Positions 20,901-30,874 of a DNA stretch of 64,000 nt are shown one piece after another; within the stretch, counting starts at the first letter, position 1, and each line of letters opens with the position of its first letter. The translations under genes were made by a program, and so were the position numbers. The stretch is taken from assembly GCA_030654835.1 (NCBI GenBank), contig JAURWS010000021.1:1-64000 (forward strand), written 5' to 3'. Below the pieces are notes generated by a model, which worked only from the letters and a program-made list of their open reading frames with translations, was not told where the DNA came from and did no database searches. Origin of the DNA: Gammaproteobacteria bacterium. GTDB taxonomy: Bacteria > Pseudomonadota > Gammaproteobacteria > Pseudomonadales > Pseudohongiellaceae.

Positions 20901-23352
20901 ACCCTCGCAGAAGGCAGGCTCCGAACCGGTTTATCCGCTGGCGCCGCGCGAGCGCATTTTCAACAACGGACTGGGCGGTTTCACCCCTGACGGGCACGAA
21001 TACATCATCACCCTCGAACCTGGCCAGACCACGCCAGCACCCTGGGTCAACGTGATCGCCAGCCCGCATATCGGCACGGTCGTCAGCGAGAGCGGCGGCG
21101 CGTACACCTGGGTGGAAAATGCGCATGAGTTCCGGCTCACCCCCTGGCACAACGATCCGCTTTCGGACAGCAGCGGCGAGGCGCTCTACATTCGCGATGA
21201 GGAAACCGGGGTGTTCTGGTCGCCGACGCCACTGCCAGCGCGCGGCCGTTCCGGCTACGTGTGTCGACACGGCTTCGGCTACAGCGTGTTCGAGCACTAC
21301 GAGGCCGACATCGCCTCGGAGCTTTTCACCTACGTCGCCATGGACGCCCCGGTGAAGTTCCTGGTGGTCAAGCTAAGCAACCAGTCGAATCGCGCACGCA
21401 GCCTTTCGCTCACCGGGTATTGGGAACTGGTACTTGGCGAGTGGCGGCATGCCAATCTGATGCATATCGTGACCGAAACCGATCCGCACAGCGGGGCGCT
21501 ATTTGCACGCAACGCCTACGGCCGCGAGTGCGCCAACCGGGTGATTTTTGCCCACGTCAGCGAGCGCGAGCGGTCGGTGAGCGGAAACCGTACCGAGTTC
21601 ATCGGCCGCAACGGCACGCTGTCCAGCCCGGCGGCGATGCGCAGAAAGCGCCTGTCGGGCAGGACCGGGGCTGGCCTGGATCCGTGCGCCGCGATCCAGG
21701 CCCGGATCGAACTGGCCGCAGGGCAGGAGCGCGAGATCGTGTTTGTCTTCGGCGCGGCGCGCGATGCCGACCAGGCACGGCATTTCACTCGGCAATACGG
21801 TGGACCTGCGGGTGCGCGCCAGGCCTTGGAGGCCGTGTGGGAACACTGGAATCGCACCCTGGGCGCGGTGAATGTGGACACGCCGGACCCTGCACTGAAC
21901 GTGTTGGCCAACGGCTGGCTGGTCTATCAAACCCTGTCCTGCAGGGTGTGGGGACGCAGCGGCTATTACCAGTCCGGCGGCGCCTATGGCTTCCGCGATC
22001 AATTGCAGGACACCATGGCGCTGATCCATGCGACACCGTGGCTCGCCCGCGAGCAGTTGCTGCGTTGCGCCGGGCGCCAGTACCTCAAGGGCGACGTGCA
22101 GCATTGGTGGCATCCGCCCAACGGGCAGGGCGTGCGTACCCATTTCTCCGACGACTATCTGTGGTTACCGTATGCAGCCTGCCGCTATGTGCGGATGACC
22201 GGCGATACGGGCGTGCTCGATGAGTCCATTCATTTCCTGGAGGGGCGCGAACTGTACGAGGAAGAGGAGGCCTACTACGACCAACCGCAACGCTCGCCCG
22301 AGGCGGCCAGCCTGTATGAGCACTGCATGCTTGCGCTCAAGCACGGCTTGCGTTTCGGCGCTCATCAATTGCCGCTGATGGGCTGCGGCGACTGGAACGA
22401 CGGCATGAATCTCGTTGGCAAAGATGGCAAGGGCGAAAGCGTATGGCTGGCGTGGTTCCTGGTCGAGAATCTCGAGCTCTTTGCCGGTCTGGCACGCGCC
22501 CGCAACGACGCGGCCTTTGCGGATGAGTGCAGCGCCCAGGCCGCGCGGCTGCGCAGCAACATCGAAGCCCAGGCCTGGGACGGTGGCTGGTACCGGCGCG
22601 CCTGGTTCGACGATGGCACGCCTCTCGGCTCGTCCAGCAACGATGAATGCCAGATCGATTCGATCAGCCAGAGCTGGGCGGTTATCTCGAATGGTGGCGA
22701 TCCGCTGCGGGCTCGCCAGGCGATGGCAGCCGTGGACAAACACTTGGTGCGACGCGACCAGCAGATCATCCAGCTGCTGGACCCGCCCTTCGATATTTCA
22801 GACCTGGAGCCCGGCTATATCAAGGGCTACATACCCGGCGTGCGCGAGAACGGCGGCCAATATACCCATGCCGCGATCTGGACGACGATGGCATTCGCCA
22901 TGATGGGCGACACGGAGCGTGCGTGGGAATTGTTCGCCATGCTCAATCCTGTCCATCACGGCAGCACGCCCGAGGCCATCGAACGCTACAAGGTTGAGCC
23001 CTACGTCATGTGCGCGGACATCTATGGAGTGCCGCCACACACCGGACGCGGCGGCTGGACGTGGTACACAGGGGCGGCGGGCTGGATGTACCGGCTGACC
23101 GTGGAAACTCTGCTGGGCCTGCAACTGGAAGTGGACCATCTACGCATTGCGCCATGTGTCCCGGCCGAGTGGGATTCCTACAAAATCCACTACCGTTATC
23201 GTGATACTGTCTACCATATCACCGTCAAGCGCGTCGGCGTATCATCGGGGCAGGCCATCCGTGTGTGGGTGGACGGCACCGAACGTCCCGACACACGCAT
23301 TCCGCTGGTCGACGACCGCCGGGAACACTTCGTCGAGGTGGCAATCGACTGA
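14902..23352 (+). CDS. Cyclic beta-1,2-glucan synthase (NdvB/ChvB-like, GT84 + GH94)
   Basis: 2816 aa; central glycosyltransferase and TM segments, duplicated C-terminal modules; GYFKG-like GYIKGYIPGVRENGGQYTHAAIW, GCGDWNDGMNLVG, GRGGWTWYTGAAGWMYR. Confidence 0.9.
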   Translation: MHAELFSIEQLKRHAVTLAGRHRINPRPGPDRLLPRLADNARVLLAAYDVITAASTQGQRIVPAEAWLLDNFYLIEQQIGMARRHLPRGYSRQLPRLADGPLAGFPRIYDLALELISHMDGRVAGDNTTQFLAAYQAVEPLRLGELWAFPIMLQLALLENLRRVTVRIVQRREERDAAIFWADRILAVAETEPKRLIHVLAEFANADLPLTAPFVEEFYDRFQAQGPFMTFVQSWVEQKLLEQGVIATELSEAAGQISIANSIGSLRFIGAMDWKQFVESLSVVEQTLREDPMASYASQDFNTRDHYRHVIEDVARGSTCGEQTVAREAIVLAQAAATQRGKQDRTAHVGYYLIDHGRHDLERAVGCRLAWKVRAIRAIRQVCLPLYLGAILLLTVLATAVSLFSFDRLDPDDWRIGFLVFPLIIAASALAVSLVNLLVTLALPPRALPRLDFSHGIPDSHRTMVVVPTLLASPQNVDDLLEAMEIRYLGNRDPNLFFALLTDFHDAPEQTLPGDAALLAYARAAVEALNATYREDRPCIFYLFHRPRLWNPFERVWMGYERKRGKLEQFNARLRGGAQAAFSDIFGDPSLLPSIQYVITLDTDTQLLRDAARTLVGNLAHPLNRPIYDAAKGRVVEGYAILQPRASISLTSAGQSHFTQLFAGDPGLDPYTREVSDVYQDVFGEGSFIGKGIYDVDAFRQAVDGRFPENLILSHDLLESGYARSALVTDVDLIEEYPASYASEASRRHRWIRGDWQLAGWLLPRVPGPGLNGAKPTRQVNPLSALSLWKLFDNLRRSLVPPALFALLAGGWLLGPGSVWLWSLLVVTVVFLPTLVSTVVELIRKPEERDWLVHLSLTGKSAGRPLARILLTLIFLPYDALIALGAILCSGVRMLFTRRGLLLWQLTTYARRNARCTLTDFAMEMWIGPVLAVTLGIALGATQPPTAWIFSAPVLLLWLLSPVIGWWISRPLVSPAPDLSMAQRAFLRTSARRTWRYFTDFVGPDDNWLPPDNFQEYPAPVIASRTSPTNMGMALLADLAAVDFGYLTTRECLQRIDNTLTSMEKLERYHGHFYNWYDTRTLQPLHPQYVSSVDSGNLAGSLLTLQAGLVELKHQPLLSPNALQGLQDTLQVLAEELPANPAPELAKKVILLQDTLRALTAGAPPPTLAAVTDALQEIHRVGGELVAWLPQNIDIEGELAYWTRAFDAQFQALREELADAHSAGVRVQLGVIDDLLQRCHALAEMDFDFLYDATSGLLTIGYDVSERRRDTSCYDLLASEARLASFLLIAQGQVPQTHWFALGRLLTSHGSNISLISWSGSMFEYLMPQLIMPSYANTLLEQTCEAAVSRQIEYGRQRGVPWGISESCYNATDINQVYQYRAFGVPGLGFKRGLGDDLVIAPYATALALTVMPQEACRNLQRLADLGFLGSHGFYEAIDYTSTRVPRGKPYAIVRSFMAHHQGMSLLAFAHVLLDQPMQRRFMSDPLVRATELLLQERVPKKGATLHPHAAEVNAAARPPSAETGAIMRVFTEPNTQLPEVHLLSNGRYHVMATHAGGSYSRWRDFAVTRWREDATADNWGTFIYLRDRDSGRYWSAAHQPTLRRADRYEAIFVQARAEYRRRDQAIEAHTEISVSPEDDVEIRRVTLTNHSSRRRRIEVTSYAEVVLAPLNADLAHRTFSNLFVQTEILPELQAILCTRRPRTPGEQVPWMFHLLAAPGAVADTPSYETDRAQFIGRGRTVANPQVLDGSDSPSTLSNTEGSVLDPIVAIRRTLTLSPDESACVQIISGVADTREAALALLEKYCDRHFVERAFEMAWFQSQEVLRHLNATEADALVFSRLASSVIYGNALRRAAPGIIARNHLGQSGLWRFGISGDLPIVLLLIGDINRIDLVKQVLQAHAYWRMKGLAADLVIVNEDFSGYRAALQEQIMGLINGGPEAQLIDKPGGVFVRRSEELSEGERVLLQTVAHIVFNDTGETLIEQVERRVPVERAADRLEPSQKAGSEPVYPLAPRERIFNNGLGGFTPDGHEYIITLEPGQTTPAPWVNVIASPHIGTVVSESGGAYTWVENAHEFRLTPWHNDPLSDSSGEALYIRDEETGVFWSPTPLPARGRSGYVCRHGFGYSVFEHYEADIASELFTYVAMDAPVKFLVVKLSNQSNRARSLSLTGYWELVLGEWRHANLMHIVTETDPHSGALFARNAYGRECANRVIFAHVSERERSVSGNRTEFIGRNGTLSSPAAMRRKRLSGRTGAGLDPCAAIQARIELAAGQEREIVFVFGAARDADQARHFTRQYGGPAGARQALEAVWEHWNRTLGAVNVDTPDPALNVLANGWLVYQTLSCRVWGRSGYYQSGGAYGFRDQLQDTMALIHATPWLAREQLLRCAGRQYLKGDVQHWWHPPNGQGVRTHFSDDYLWLPYAACRYVRMTGDTGVLDESIHFLEGRELYEEEEAYYDQPQRSPEAASLYEHCMLALKHGLRFGAHQLPLMGCGDWNDGMNLVGKDGKGESVWLAWFLVENLELFAGLARARNDAAFADECSAQAARLRSNIEAQAWDGGWYRRAWFDDGTPLGSSSNDECQIDSISQSWAVISNGGDPLRARQAMAAVDKHLVRRDQQIIQLLDPPFDISDLEPGYIKGYIPGVRENGGQYTHAAIWTTMAFAMMGDTERAWELFAMLNPVHHGSTPEAIERYKVEPYVMCADIYGVPPHTGRGGWTWYTGAAGWMYRLTVETLLGLQLEVDHLRIAPCVPAEWDSYKIHYRYRDTVYHITVKRVGVSSGQAIRVWVDGTERPDTRIPLVDDRREHFVEVAID

Positions 23353-23383
23353 TTGAGATGACCCGAAAGAGAGAATAGAAAAG

Positions 23384-24934
23384 ATGAGCGCATCGGAGCA
23401 ACCCGCAACAAGAGAGATATCTGCATACGCCGGGAGCCCGCTGCTGCCCCACCATGTCGAGACCGTGATCATCGGGACCGGGTTCTCAGGGCTGTTGGCG
23501 GCCATCCGCTTGCAGAAAAAGCACTGCAACGACTTTGTCTTGTTGGAGAGAAGCGCCGAGTTGGGCGGAACCTGGCAGGTCAACTCCTATCCCGGCGCAG
23601 AGGTGGACGTTCCAACCAGTCTTTACTGCATCTCGTTCATACCGTATCCGTTCAGGAAATCCTTTGCCCCGCAAAGTGAATTGCTCGCCTACACGAACCA
23701 CATTATCGACAGGTTCGGCTTGCGCAAGCATGCGCGAACGAACCAGACGGTGACCAGGCTCGCTTTTGACGAGCGCGAGTGTCTGTGGCACGTGGAGACC
23801 GAGTCAGGCGAGAGGTATAGCGCCCGCTTCGTGATCGACAGCAGTGGGGTGCTGGCGAACCCGCACATTCCCATAATCAAAGGTGCGGAAACCTTCAAAG
23901 GAGCGCTATTCCACTCCGGGCACTGGGATCACTCGGTCGCCTATGAGGGAAAGCGTGTCGGGGTGATCGGCTCGGGATGTTCAGCAGCCCAGATCGTGCC
24001 GGCCATTGCCGCCAAGGTCTCCCGGTTGACATTGTTCATGGGCAAGGCGCAGTGGATTCTGCCACGCTCAGACCGGCAGTACGGTGCCGTGGAGCGTGTC
24101 GTGCGAACACTGCCGGGCATACGGCACCTCATCCGCCTGCTCGTCTTCACTTTCTATGACATGCGGTTTATCGCCTTTCGCCGCTACCCGGGAATCTCGG
24201 GCGTCAGTCAACTCATGAAGGACCATTATCGGCGCCGGTTGCAGGAGCATCTGGACAAGTACATCAAGGACGACACGTTGCGGCAGCACATGCTGCCCGA
24301 TTACGAGTTGGGCTGTCGGCGGGTCATACCGACCAATACCTATCTTCCCGCGCTGTCCCTTGCCAATGTCGATGTGGATATAAGCGGGATTGAAGGCATC
24401 ACGCCCCAAGGCATCAGGACCAAGGATGGCAAGGATATCCCCTTGGACATCATCGTCTACGCCACGGGATATTTCGCGTATTCGAACATGAAGAAGGCAC
24501 TGACGTTTCAGGTCGACGGGCTGGACGGCCGCAACCTCAACAGCGAATGGGAAAAAGAGGCGGTCTCTTACAAGGGCATTACCGTTTCCGGTTACCCCAA
24601 CTATTTCAAGGTGAACGGTCCGAACACCGGCACCGGACACAGCTCGCAGATTTCCTACATGGAGGTGGCAACTGATTACATTGTGCAGGCCATTTGCGCT
24701 GTGAAACGGGACAAGAGCATCAAGGCCATTGATGCCAGACGCGACCTGCAGGATACCTACGTCGCCAACATGAGAGGAAAGATGCAAAAGACGGTCTGGC
24801 AGAACGCCACCTGCACTGCCTTTTACCGGAAAAACATGACCGAAGAGGTCACCAGTCTCTCGCCGGAACCGGTGACCGGATTCATCCTTTCCCGCAAGTG
24901 GTTCCGCTTGAGCGACTATCGTCAGCTGAAGTGA
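23384..24934 (+). CDS. Flavin-containing monooxygenase (Baeyer-Villiger type)
   Basis: [43 protein letters not shown]. Confidence 0.88.
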   Translation: MSASEQPATREISAYAGSPLLPHHVETVIIGTGFSGLLAAIRLQKKHCNDFVLLERSAELGGTWQVNSYPGAEVDVPTSLYCISFIPYPFRKSFAPQSELLAYTNHIIDRFGLRKHARTNQTVTRLAFDERECLWHVETESGERYSARFVIDSSGVLANPHIPIIKGAETFKGALFHSGHWDHSVAYEGKRVGVIGSGCSAAQIVPAIAAKVSRLTLFMGKAQWILPRSDRQYGAVERVVRTLPGIRHLIRLLVFTFYDMRFIAFRRYPGISGVSQLMKDHYRRRLQEHLDKYIKDDTLRQHMLPDYELGCRRVIPTNTYLPALSLANVDVDISGIEGITPQGIRTKDGKDIPLDIIVYATGYFAYSNMKKALTFQVDGLDGRNLNSEWEKEAVSYKGITVSGYPNYFKVNGPNTGTGHSSQISYMEVATDYIVQAICAVKRDKSIKAIDARRDLQDTYVANMRGKMQKTVWQNATCTAFYRKNMTEEVTSLSPEPVTGFILSRKWFRLSDYRQLK

Positions 24935-25806
24935 ACGTCTGCGAGCAATTGGTCACGAAACCCTTCCAGTTCCTGCTGCCGGGTCTTGCTGGTTTGCGGA
25001 TACTGCAAGTCCAGGTCGCGATAATGCTTCAGGATGATGTCAGCAATAATCAGCCTGGCATTCGCCTTGTCATCCGCAGGTACCACATACCAGGGAGCAT
25101 CCTGAGTGCTGGTGGCACTCAGACAGGCTTCGTAGGCAAGCATGTACTGGTCCCAGAATCTGCGTTCAGTTAAATCCCCTTCACTGAATTTCCAGTTTTT
25201 CCCCGGGTTGTCGATCCGTGCCAGGAACCGCTGCTGCTGCTCCTCTTTGGACATATGCAGGAAAAACTTGATGATCCGGGTACCGTTACGATGCAAGTGC
25301 GCTTCCATCTCGACTATCGACTGGTAGCGTTGGTCCCAGATCGTGTGCACATCCAGTTCTTTCACCGGTAGCTTCTGGGCCAGCAGAATCTCCGGATGCA
25401 CCCGCACTATCAGCACTTCTTCATAGTACGATCGATTGAAGATTCCGATTCGTCCCCGTTCTGGCAAACATTGATTGGTCCGCCACAGAAAATCGTGATC
25501 CAGGTCTGTGGGGCTCGGATGTTTGAAACTGAATACCTGACACCCTTGCGGATTGATGCCACTCATGACATGGCGAATAGCGCCATCCTTGCCTGCCGCA
25601 TCCATGGCCTGAAAAACCAGCAGCAGGGCATAGCGGTCGGACGCGTAGTGCAATTGCTGAAGGTCGCTGAGTTCTTCAACCTGCATGGCAAGCAATTTGC
25701 GGTAATCTTCGCTGTCTTCGTAGTACGGCTTTACCCGTGTCCGCCGTTTGGAAAGCTGCACGTTTGTTCCGGGTTTGACACGGAAACTGCTGATATTGAT
25801 CTTCAT
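24922..25806 (-). CDS. Polyphosphate kinase 2 family protein
   Basis: [54 protein letters not shown]. Confidence 0.92.
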   Translation of the reverse strand: MKINISSFRVKPGTNVQLSKRRTRVKPYYEDSEDYRKLLAMQVEELSDLQQLHYASDRYALLLVFQAMDAAGKDGAIRHVMSGINPQGCQVFSFKHPSPTDLDHDFLWRTNQCLPERGRIGIFNRSYYEEVLIVRVHPEILLAQKLPVKELDVHTIWDQRYQSIVEMEAHLHRNGTRIIKFFLHMSKEEQQQRFLARIDNPGKNWKFSEGDLTERRFWDQYMLAYEACLSATSTQDAPWYVVPADDKANARLIIADIILKHYRDLDLQYPQTSKTRQQELEGFRDQLLADVHFS

Positions 25807-25967
25807 GTTGTCGTTCCCTTCTGCCCGCTGCATGGCTGCCAGTCGACTGGCATTTTCACTGGCCAGGATATTGTCGCACCAGTGAGCGTCCAGTGGTACG
25901 GTAGTGGAACACATACACTCTGCAGTACACATAGACTTTTTTGGCATTTGAATCCAGCAGGCATCCC

Positions 25968-26912
25968 ATGACAGTCACTCGCAATTTCCCCGAAGACGGC
26001 CGCTATTTTCAGCGCATGGCCCCGACACCACTGGTGCCGGTGCAGCTCGAGCTAGGTCAACCACAGATCTGGTGCAAGCTGGAATTCCTCAACCCCAGTG
26101 GCTCCACCAAGGATCGTATTGCGCGTTACATGCTGGAAAAAGCCTGGCGGCAAGGGCAGATTCGTTCAGGTAGCTGGGTCACCGAAGCATCCAGTGGCTC
26201 CACCAGTCTCGCCCTCGCTCTGGCTTGTGCGCAACTCGATCTGCGCTTTCTGGCGGTAATGCCAGAGGGTGTCAGCAACGAACGCCTGCTGGGCATTCGC
26301 GCCTATGGGGGCGAGGTACTCAGTTTGCCCAAGGCAGAAGGCATGGCAGGCGCCATCGGCCGTGCCTCTGCAGAAGCACAGCAGCGTGGCGGCATCTGCA
26401 CACGTCAGTTCGAGAACCCTGACAATCCCGAAGCCCACCGCCTGTGGACCGCACAGGAAATTCTGGCGCAACTGCCCGGCAGCCATATTGATGCAGTAGT
26501 GTCCGGTGTTGGCACCGGCGGCACCCTGGTGGGCTTGTATGAAGGCTTTACCCACAGCGGCTGTCAGACCACGCCGGTACTCGCCCGCCCGATCAACCAC
26601 GGGCTGATCAACGAGCTCGAATGTTGCAGTTTCAGCAGCCGCATCCCCGGCGTGATGGACGGCATGTCGCACATCTTCAGCCACGAACGCCTGCCCGGCT
26701 TGCTGGAAATCGCCGTGGACGACGAACTGGCGCTCAACACCACGCGCCTGTTGATCCATCACGGCTTTCCGGTCGGCCCGAGCTCCGGCCTCAATTTTGC
26801 CGCCGCACGTCTGGCTGCCGCGCAACTACCCCGTGATGCCTGCATCGTTACCGTGTTTCCGGACCGCATGGAACGCTATTTTTCCACCGAATTGTTTCAG
26901 CAGTTTCGTTGA
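25968..26912 (+). CDS. PLP-dependent cysteine synthase family protein (CysM-like)
   Basis: [46 protein letters not shown]. Confidence 0.85.
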   Translation: MTVTRNFPEDGRYFQRMAPTPLVPVQLELGQPQIWCKLEFLNPSGSTKDRIARYMLEKAWRQGQIRSGSWVTEASSGSTSLALALACAQLDLRFLAVMPEGVSNERLLGIRAYGGEVLSLPKAEGMAGAIGRASAEAQQRGGICTRQFENPDNPEAHRLWTAQEILAQLPGSHIDAVVSGVGTGGTLVGLYEGFTHSGCQTTPVLARPINHGLINELECCSFSSRIPGVMDGMSHIFSHERLPGLLEIAVDDELALNTTRLLIHHGFPVGPSSGLNFAAARLAAAQLPRDACIVTVFPDRMERYFSTELFQQFR

Positions 26913-26932
26913 GAGTGCCAGCAGTTCGCACA

Positions 26933-27820
26933 TCAGGTCACTTCCGGCTTTGTGCCTGGCACCAGAAATACCGGCAACTCATCGGCAGGTTTTTCCGCGA
27001 ATTCCGTGTCCGTCAGGCGGGCATAAATTTCTATCAGTGTGCCATCCGGATCTTTCAGCCACAGCTCGTGCAAGGGAGTTCCCTTCCAGGTCGTGCGTGG
27101 TGGCTTTTCAATGTGTGCACCAAAGGACACTGCTCGATGATAGGCATCAACCACCGAACATCGGTCTGCCACACCGATGCCGAGGTGATACAGGGTGTCC
27201 TGATGCAGCGTCTTGCCGTCGGAGACTACCAACACAAAATTGAGGTGCAGGTCTGGCCGAATGAAGATTGCGTAACGATGAGTCCATTCCTTTGGCCAGC
27301 TATTCAGAAGCCAGGCGTAAAAGCGCACGCTGGCCGGCAGGTCAGCCACGCGGACGCTGCTATGAAATTCCCACGCCTGTGGCCCTTCGGGCAGATCAAG
27401 CAGCTCGCGCAAAACTTCAAGGCGCGCCTTGATGTGATCGCGTGCAGTGCGAAAGCGGGCCTGAATTGCTTCGGCACTTTTGTCAGGAAAATCGGAGTCG
27501 CCAGCGCGGGGAGCAGGGTCGGTGATGGGCCAGTGGAGCCGTTTGACCTTGCCGGGCAGAACCGGACAAACCTCTTCCGCGCACAGCGTGACGACCATAT
27601 CGATCGTGGCAGGGTCGATGGTATCCACCGACTTGCTCTGCTGCTGCCGGATGTCGATGCCGAGTTCCGCCATGGCGGTAATGGCATGAGGATTGACTTG
27701 TGTCGGCATGGAACCAGCGCTCATCACGTCGGCGCGGTTGCCCAAGAGCTGTCGCGCGAGGCCCTCGGCCATCTGGCTGCGGGCAGAATTAGCGACACAC
27801 AGGAACAATATTCGGGACAT
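26933..27820 (-). CDS. Fusion of thioredoxin-coupled arsenate reductase (ArsC, LMW-PTP fold) and VOC/glyoxalase domain
   Basis: [14 protein letters not shown] (CX5R) + [13 protein letters not shown]-terminal [11 protein letters not shown]...[23 protein letters not shown]...[14 protein letters not shown]. Confidence 0.85.
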   Translation of the reverse strand: MSRILFLCVANSARSQMAEGLARQLLGNRADVMSAGSMPTQVNPHAITAMAELGIDIRQQQSKSVDTIDPATIDMVVTLCAEEVCPVLPGKVKRLHWPITDPAPRAGDSDFPDKSAEAIQARFRTARDHIKARLEVLRELLDLPEGPQAWEFHSSVRVADLPASVRFYAWLLNSWPKEWTHRYAIFIRPDLHLNFVLVVSDGKTLHQDTLYHLGIGVADRCSVVDAYHRAVSFGAHIEKPPRTTWKGTPLHELWLKDPDGTLIEIYARLTDTEFAEKPADELPVFLVPGTKPEVT

Positions 27821-27834
27821 ATTCACTTCACTCC

Positions 27835-28905
27835 TCAGGGCTTGCTGGATGCGGTGCCAGGAAACCAGCCCTGCGTGCGATTGGCAAAGGCGACCAGTGA
27901 TAGCATCACCGGGACCTCGACCAGCACCCCGACCACGGTGACCAGCGCCGCACCGGAATTGAGCCCGAATAGACCGATCGCCACGGCCACCGCCAGTTCG
28001 AAGAAATTGGAGGTACCAATCAGCGCGCAGGGCGCTGCCACATTGAACGGGACTTTCCACAAGCGTGCTGCGCCATAGGCGATGGCAAAAATGCCGTAGG
28101 ACTGGATCAGCAAGGGTATGGCGATCAATGCAATCAGCAAGGGTTGATCAAGGATGATCTGTCCTTGAAAACCAAACAACAGCACCACCGTGCCCAGCAG
28201 GCCAAGTATCGACAGTGGTTTTACGCGGGCGTTGAAGCGTGACACCGCGAGGTCGGCATGAGCCGGGCTGTCTGCCGCACGGCTGAGTTGCAGTCGCGTG
28301 ATGACTCCCGCGAGCAGCGGAATCAGCACATACAAACCGACGGAGAGGATCAGGGTCGCCCATGGCACCTGAATGTCGGTCACGCCCAGCAAAAAAGCCA
28401 CCAGCGGTGCAAAAGCGAAGATCATGATCACATCATTGAGCGCCACCTGGGCCAGCGTGTAGGTAGCGTCACCACGGGTCAGTTGCGACCAGACGAACAC
28501 CATGGCGGTACACGGCGCCGCGCCCAGCAGGATCAGGCCGGCGATGTATTGGTTGGCGTTGGCCGGGTCGATCAGGTCGACAAAGAGATAGTGGAAGAAC
28601 AACACGCCAAGGCCGACCATGGTGAAGGGCTTGATCAGCCAGTTCACCACCAGCGTAATGATCAGCCCCTTGGGCCGCTCGTGAATGCGCTTGAGGCTGG
28701 AGAAATCGACCGATACCATCATCGGATAGACCATGAACCAGATCAGTCCCGCCACGATGAAGTTGACCGAGCCGTATTCGACGCTGGCCAAAGTTTGAAA
28801 TACCCCTGGCAGCAAGCTGCCCAGACCGATACCCGCCGCGATGCACAACGCCACCCACACGGACAGGTAGCGTTCGAAAAATCCAATTGGCGAGCGAGTG
28901 CTCAT
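27835..28905 (-). CDS. ACR3 family arsenite efflux transporter
   Basis: [33 protein letters not shown]. Confidence 0.92.
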   Translation of the reverse strand: MSTRSPIGFFERYLSVWVALCIAAGIGLGSLLPGVFQTLASVEYGSVNFIVAGLIWFMVYPMMVSVDFSSLKRIHERPKGLIITLVVNWLIKPFTMVGLGVLFFHYLFVDLIDPANANQYIAGLILLGAAPCTAMVFVWSQLTRGDATYTLAQVALNDVIMIFAFAPLVAFLLGVTDIQVPWATLILSVGLYVLIPLLAGVITRLQLSRAADSPAHADLAVSRFNARVKPLSILGLLGTVVLLFGFQGQIILDQPLLIALIAIPLLIQSYGIFAIAYGAARLWKVPFNVAAPCALIGTSNFFELAVAVAIGLFGLNSGAALVTVVGVLVEVPVMLSLVAFANRTQGWFPGTASSKP

Positions 28906-28944
28906 GCAGAATCTCCTTGCTGTATTCCTTTCCATATTTCGACT

Positions 28945-28965
28945 ATACAACAATAGTTGCTGTAT
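28945..28965. promoter_or_regulatory. 21-bp imperfect palindrome upstream of acr3 (candidate operator)
   Basis: ATACAACAA-TAG-TTGCTGTAT. Confidence 0.5.
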
Positions 28966-29150
28966 CAATATGACAGTTTCCTTTTCGCCTTTTCGCTGTC
29001 ATCAAACTGACTATCACGTGTCATCCCCGCTTCACATTCTTGTGTTTAACTCCCCGTGTTAACTCTTTGCCTTTGAAACATCCAGGTAGAGAGTTCCGCA
29101 TTCCAATTTTGGTCTTTGGAGTTGAGTGACACATGGTGCCCGTTGAAGAA

Positions 29151-30347
29151 ATGAAGAAATGTAACGAATCCCGTCGTAATTTTCTTGCCTGGGGGTCGTT
29201 CAGCTTTGCGGCATTCCTGATGAATGGTGCCGGGACGTCTTTGTTTGCTGCAGGCAATGAATCCGCGTTGCCTTTGTTTTCGAACCCTGCCGCGCTCGGT
29301 GAACTCGGCGCCCCGGACGAAAACGGTCTGCGTCTGCTGCCTGGGTTCCGCTCGCGCATCATCGCGCGCTCTGGTAAGCCGGTCGTGTCGTCAGCGGAAT
29401 ACCGCTGGCACAATTCACCAGACGGTGGTGCCACCTTTGCTACACCCGATGGCGGATGGATCTATGTCTCCAACAGCGAAGTAAAGACCGAAGAAGGCGG
29501 GGGCGGTGTTGGCGCGGTACGTTTCAGTGCTGCTGGCGACATCACCGATGCCTATTCCATCCTCTCGAACTCCAACAACAACTGCGCTGGCGGCAAAACT
29601 CCCTGGCAAACCTGGCTGTCCTGCGAAGAGGTCGACCGTGGTCTGGTCTGGGAATGCGATCCCTTTGGAGTGAAGCCCGCTGTTGCCTTGCCAGCGCTTG
29701 GTCGTTTCAAACACGAGGCCGTGGCAGTCGATGCGGTCAACTCACACCTCTACCTCACCGAAGACGAAGCAGATGGCGGCTTTTACCGCTTCATCCCCGC
29801 CAATGCCTTGCCCGATCTTTCTGCCGGCACGCTGCAAATTGCGGAAGTCGTGGCGAAAGGCGCCACGCGCCACATCGTCTGGCATGACGTGCCGGATCCT
29901 GCAGCTAGCACTGTGCGTACCAGTCTGCAGGTGCCAGCTGCCTCTCATTTCAAGGGTGGCGAAGGCATCGCTTGGACCGAAGGGCTCGTGTATTTCACCA
30001 CCAAGGGCGACAACCGGGTGTGGCGCTTTGATATCCGTTCCAACCAGATTGATGTTATCTACGATTTTGCCAGCGCCACGATGCCGCATTTGAGTGGCGT
30101 GGACAACGTCACTATCACCGCTTCCGGCGATGTGCTGGTGGCGGAAGACGGCGGCGACATGCAGATTGTCCTGCTTGGCCCGGACGGGCTGGTGCTGCCT
30201 GTCGTGCAGATCACGGGCCAGGAAGCATCCGAAATCTGTGGACCAGCGTTCGATCCAGCGTTCCAGTATTTGTATTTCTCCTCGCAGACTGGCCCCTCCA
30301 ACCGACCTGACGACGGCATCCTCTATGAAATCAGTTACAGCCACTAA
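29151..30347 (+). CDS. PhoX/DUF839-family protein with Tat signal
   Basis: SRRNFLAWGSFSFAAFL; LLPGFRSRIIARSG, LSCEEVDRG, FKHEAVAVD. Confidence 0.8.
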   Translation: MKKCNESRRNFLAWGSFSFAAFLMNGAGTSLFAAGNESALPLFSNPAALGELGAPDENGLRLLPGFRSRIIARSGKPVVSSAEYRWHNSPDGGATFATPDGGWIYVSNSEVKTEEGGGGVGAVRFSAAGDITDAYSILSNSNNNCAGGKTPWQTWLSCEEVDRGLVWECDPFGVKPAVALPALGRFKHEAVAVDAVNSHLYLTEDEADGGFYRFIPANALPDLSAGTLQIAEVVAKGATRHIVWHDVPDPAASTVRTSLQVPAASHFKGGEGIAWTEGLVYFTTKGDNRVWRFDIRSNQIDVIYDFASATMPHLSGVDNVTITASGDVLVAEDGGDMQIVLLGPDGLVLPVVQITGQEASEICGPAFDPAFQYLYFSSQTGPSNRPDDGILYEISYSH

Positions 30348-30371
30348 ATAGAAAAATTACATCACGCTCGT

Positions 30372-30863
30372 GGTATTCGACCTCTCCTGGCAGGACGCTA
30401 TGGCATGCTGCGCAACCGTGGTCGTCAGGGGCTGCCGCTGAATCTGGATGCCTGGGACGGTTATCCTGAAAACCGCTCGCGCGCGCTGCAAGCATTTCGC
30501 GAGTACGCCAATAATGTCGTGGTGCTGGCGGGAGACACACACAGCTCCTGGGCCTTCGACCTGCACGCGGACGACAACCAGATTGTAGCGGTGGAGTTCG
30601 GGACGCCTAGCGTCACTTCACCCGGCTTCGAGAATTTCCTCGCGCTGCCGGAAGGACGCCTAGAGGAAGCCACCATGCAGGCGAGCCCGGAATTGAAGTA
30701 CATGAGGGCCAATGGTCGCGGTTGGGTGGAACTGAATGTGCAGCGCGACAAGGTCCGTGCTACCTGGCACTTTGTGTCGACAATTACCGACCGCAGCTAT
30801 GAATTAGTGTCAGGTGCAACGCTTGAGACTCTGGCAGGAAATCCTGCCATTCGGCACGTGTGA
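30372..30863 (+). pseudogene. C-terminal remnant of PhoD-like alkaline phosphatase
   Basis: GRYGMLRNRGRQGLPLNLDAWDGYPENRSRAL...VVLAGDTHSSWAFDL...VEFGTPSVTSPGFE; N-terminal catalytic part absent. Confidence 0.75.
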
Positions 30864-30874
30864 TTTCCTTACCC

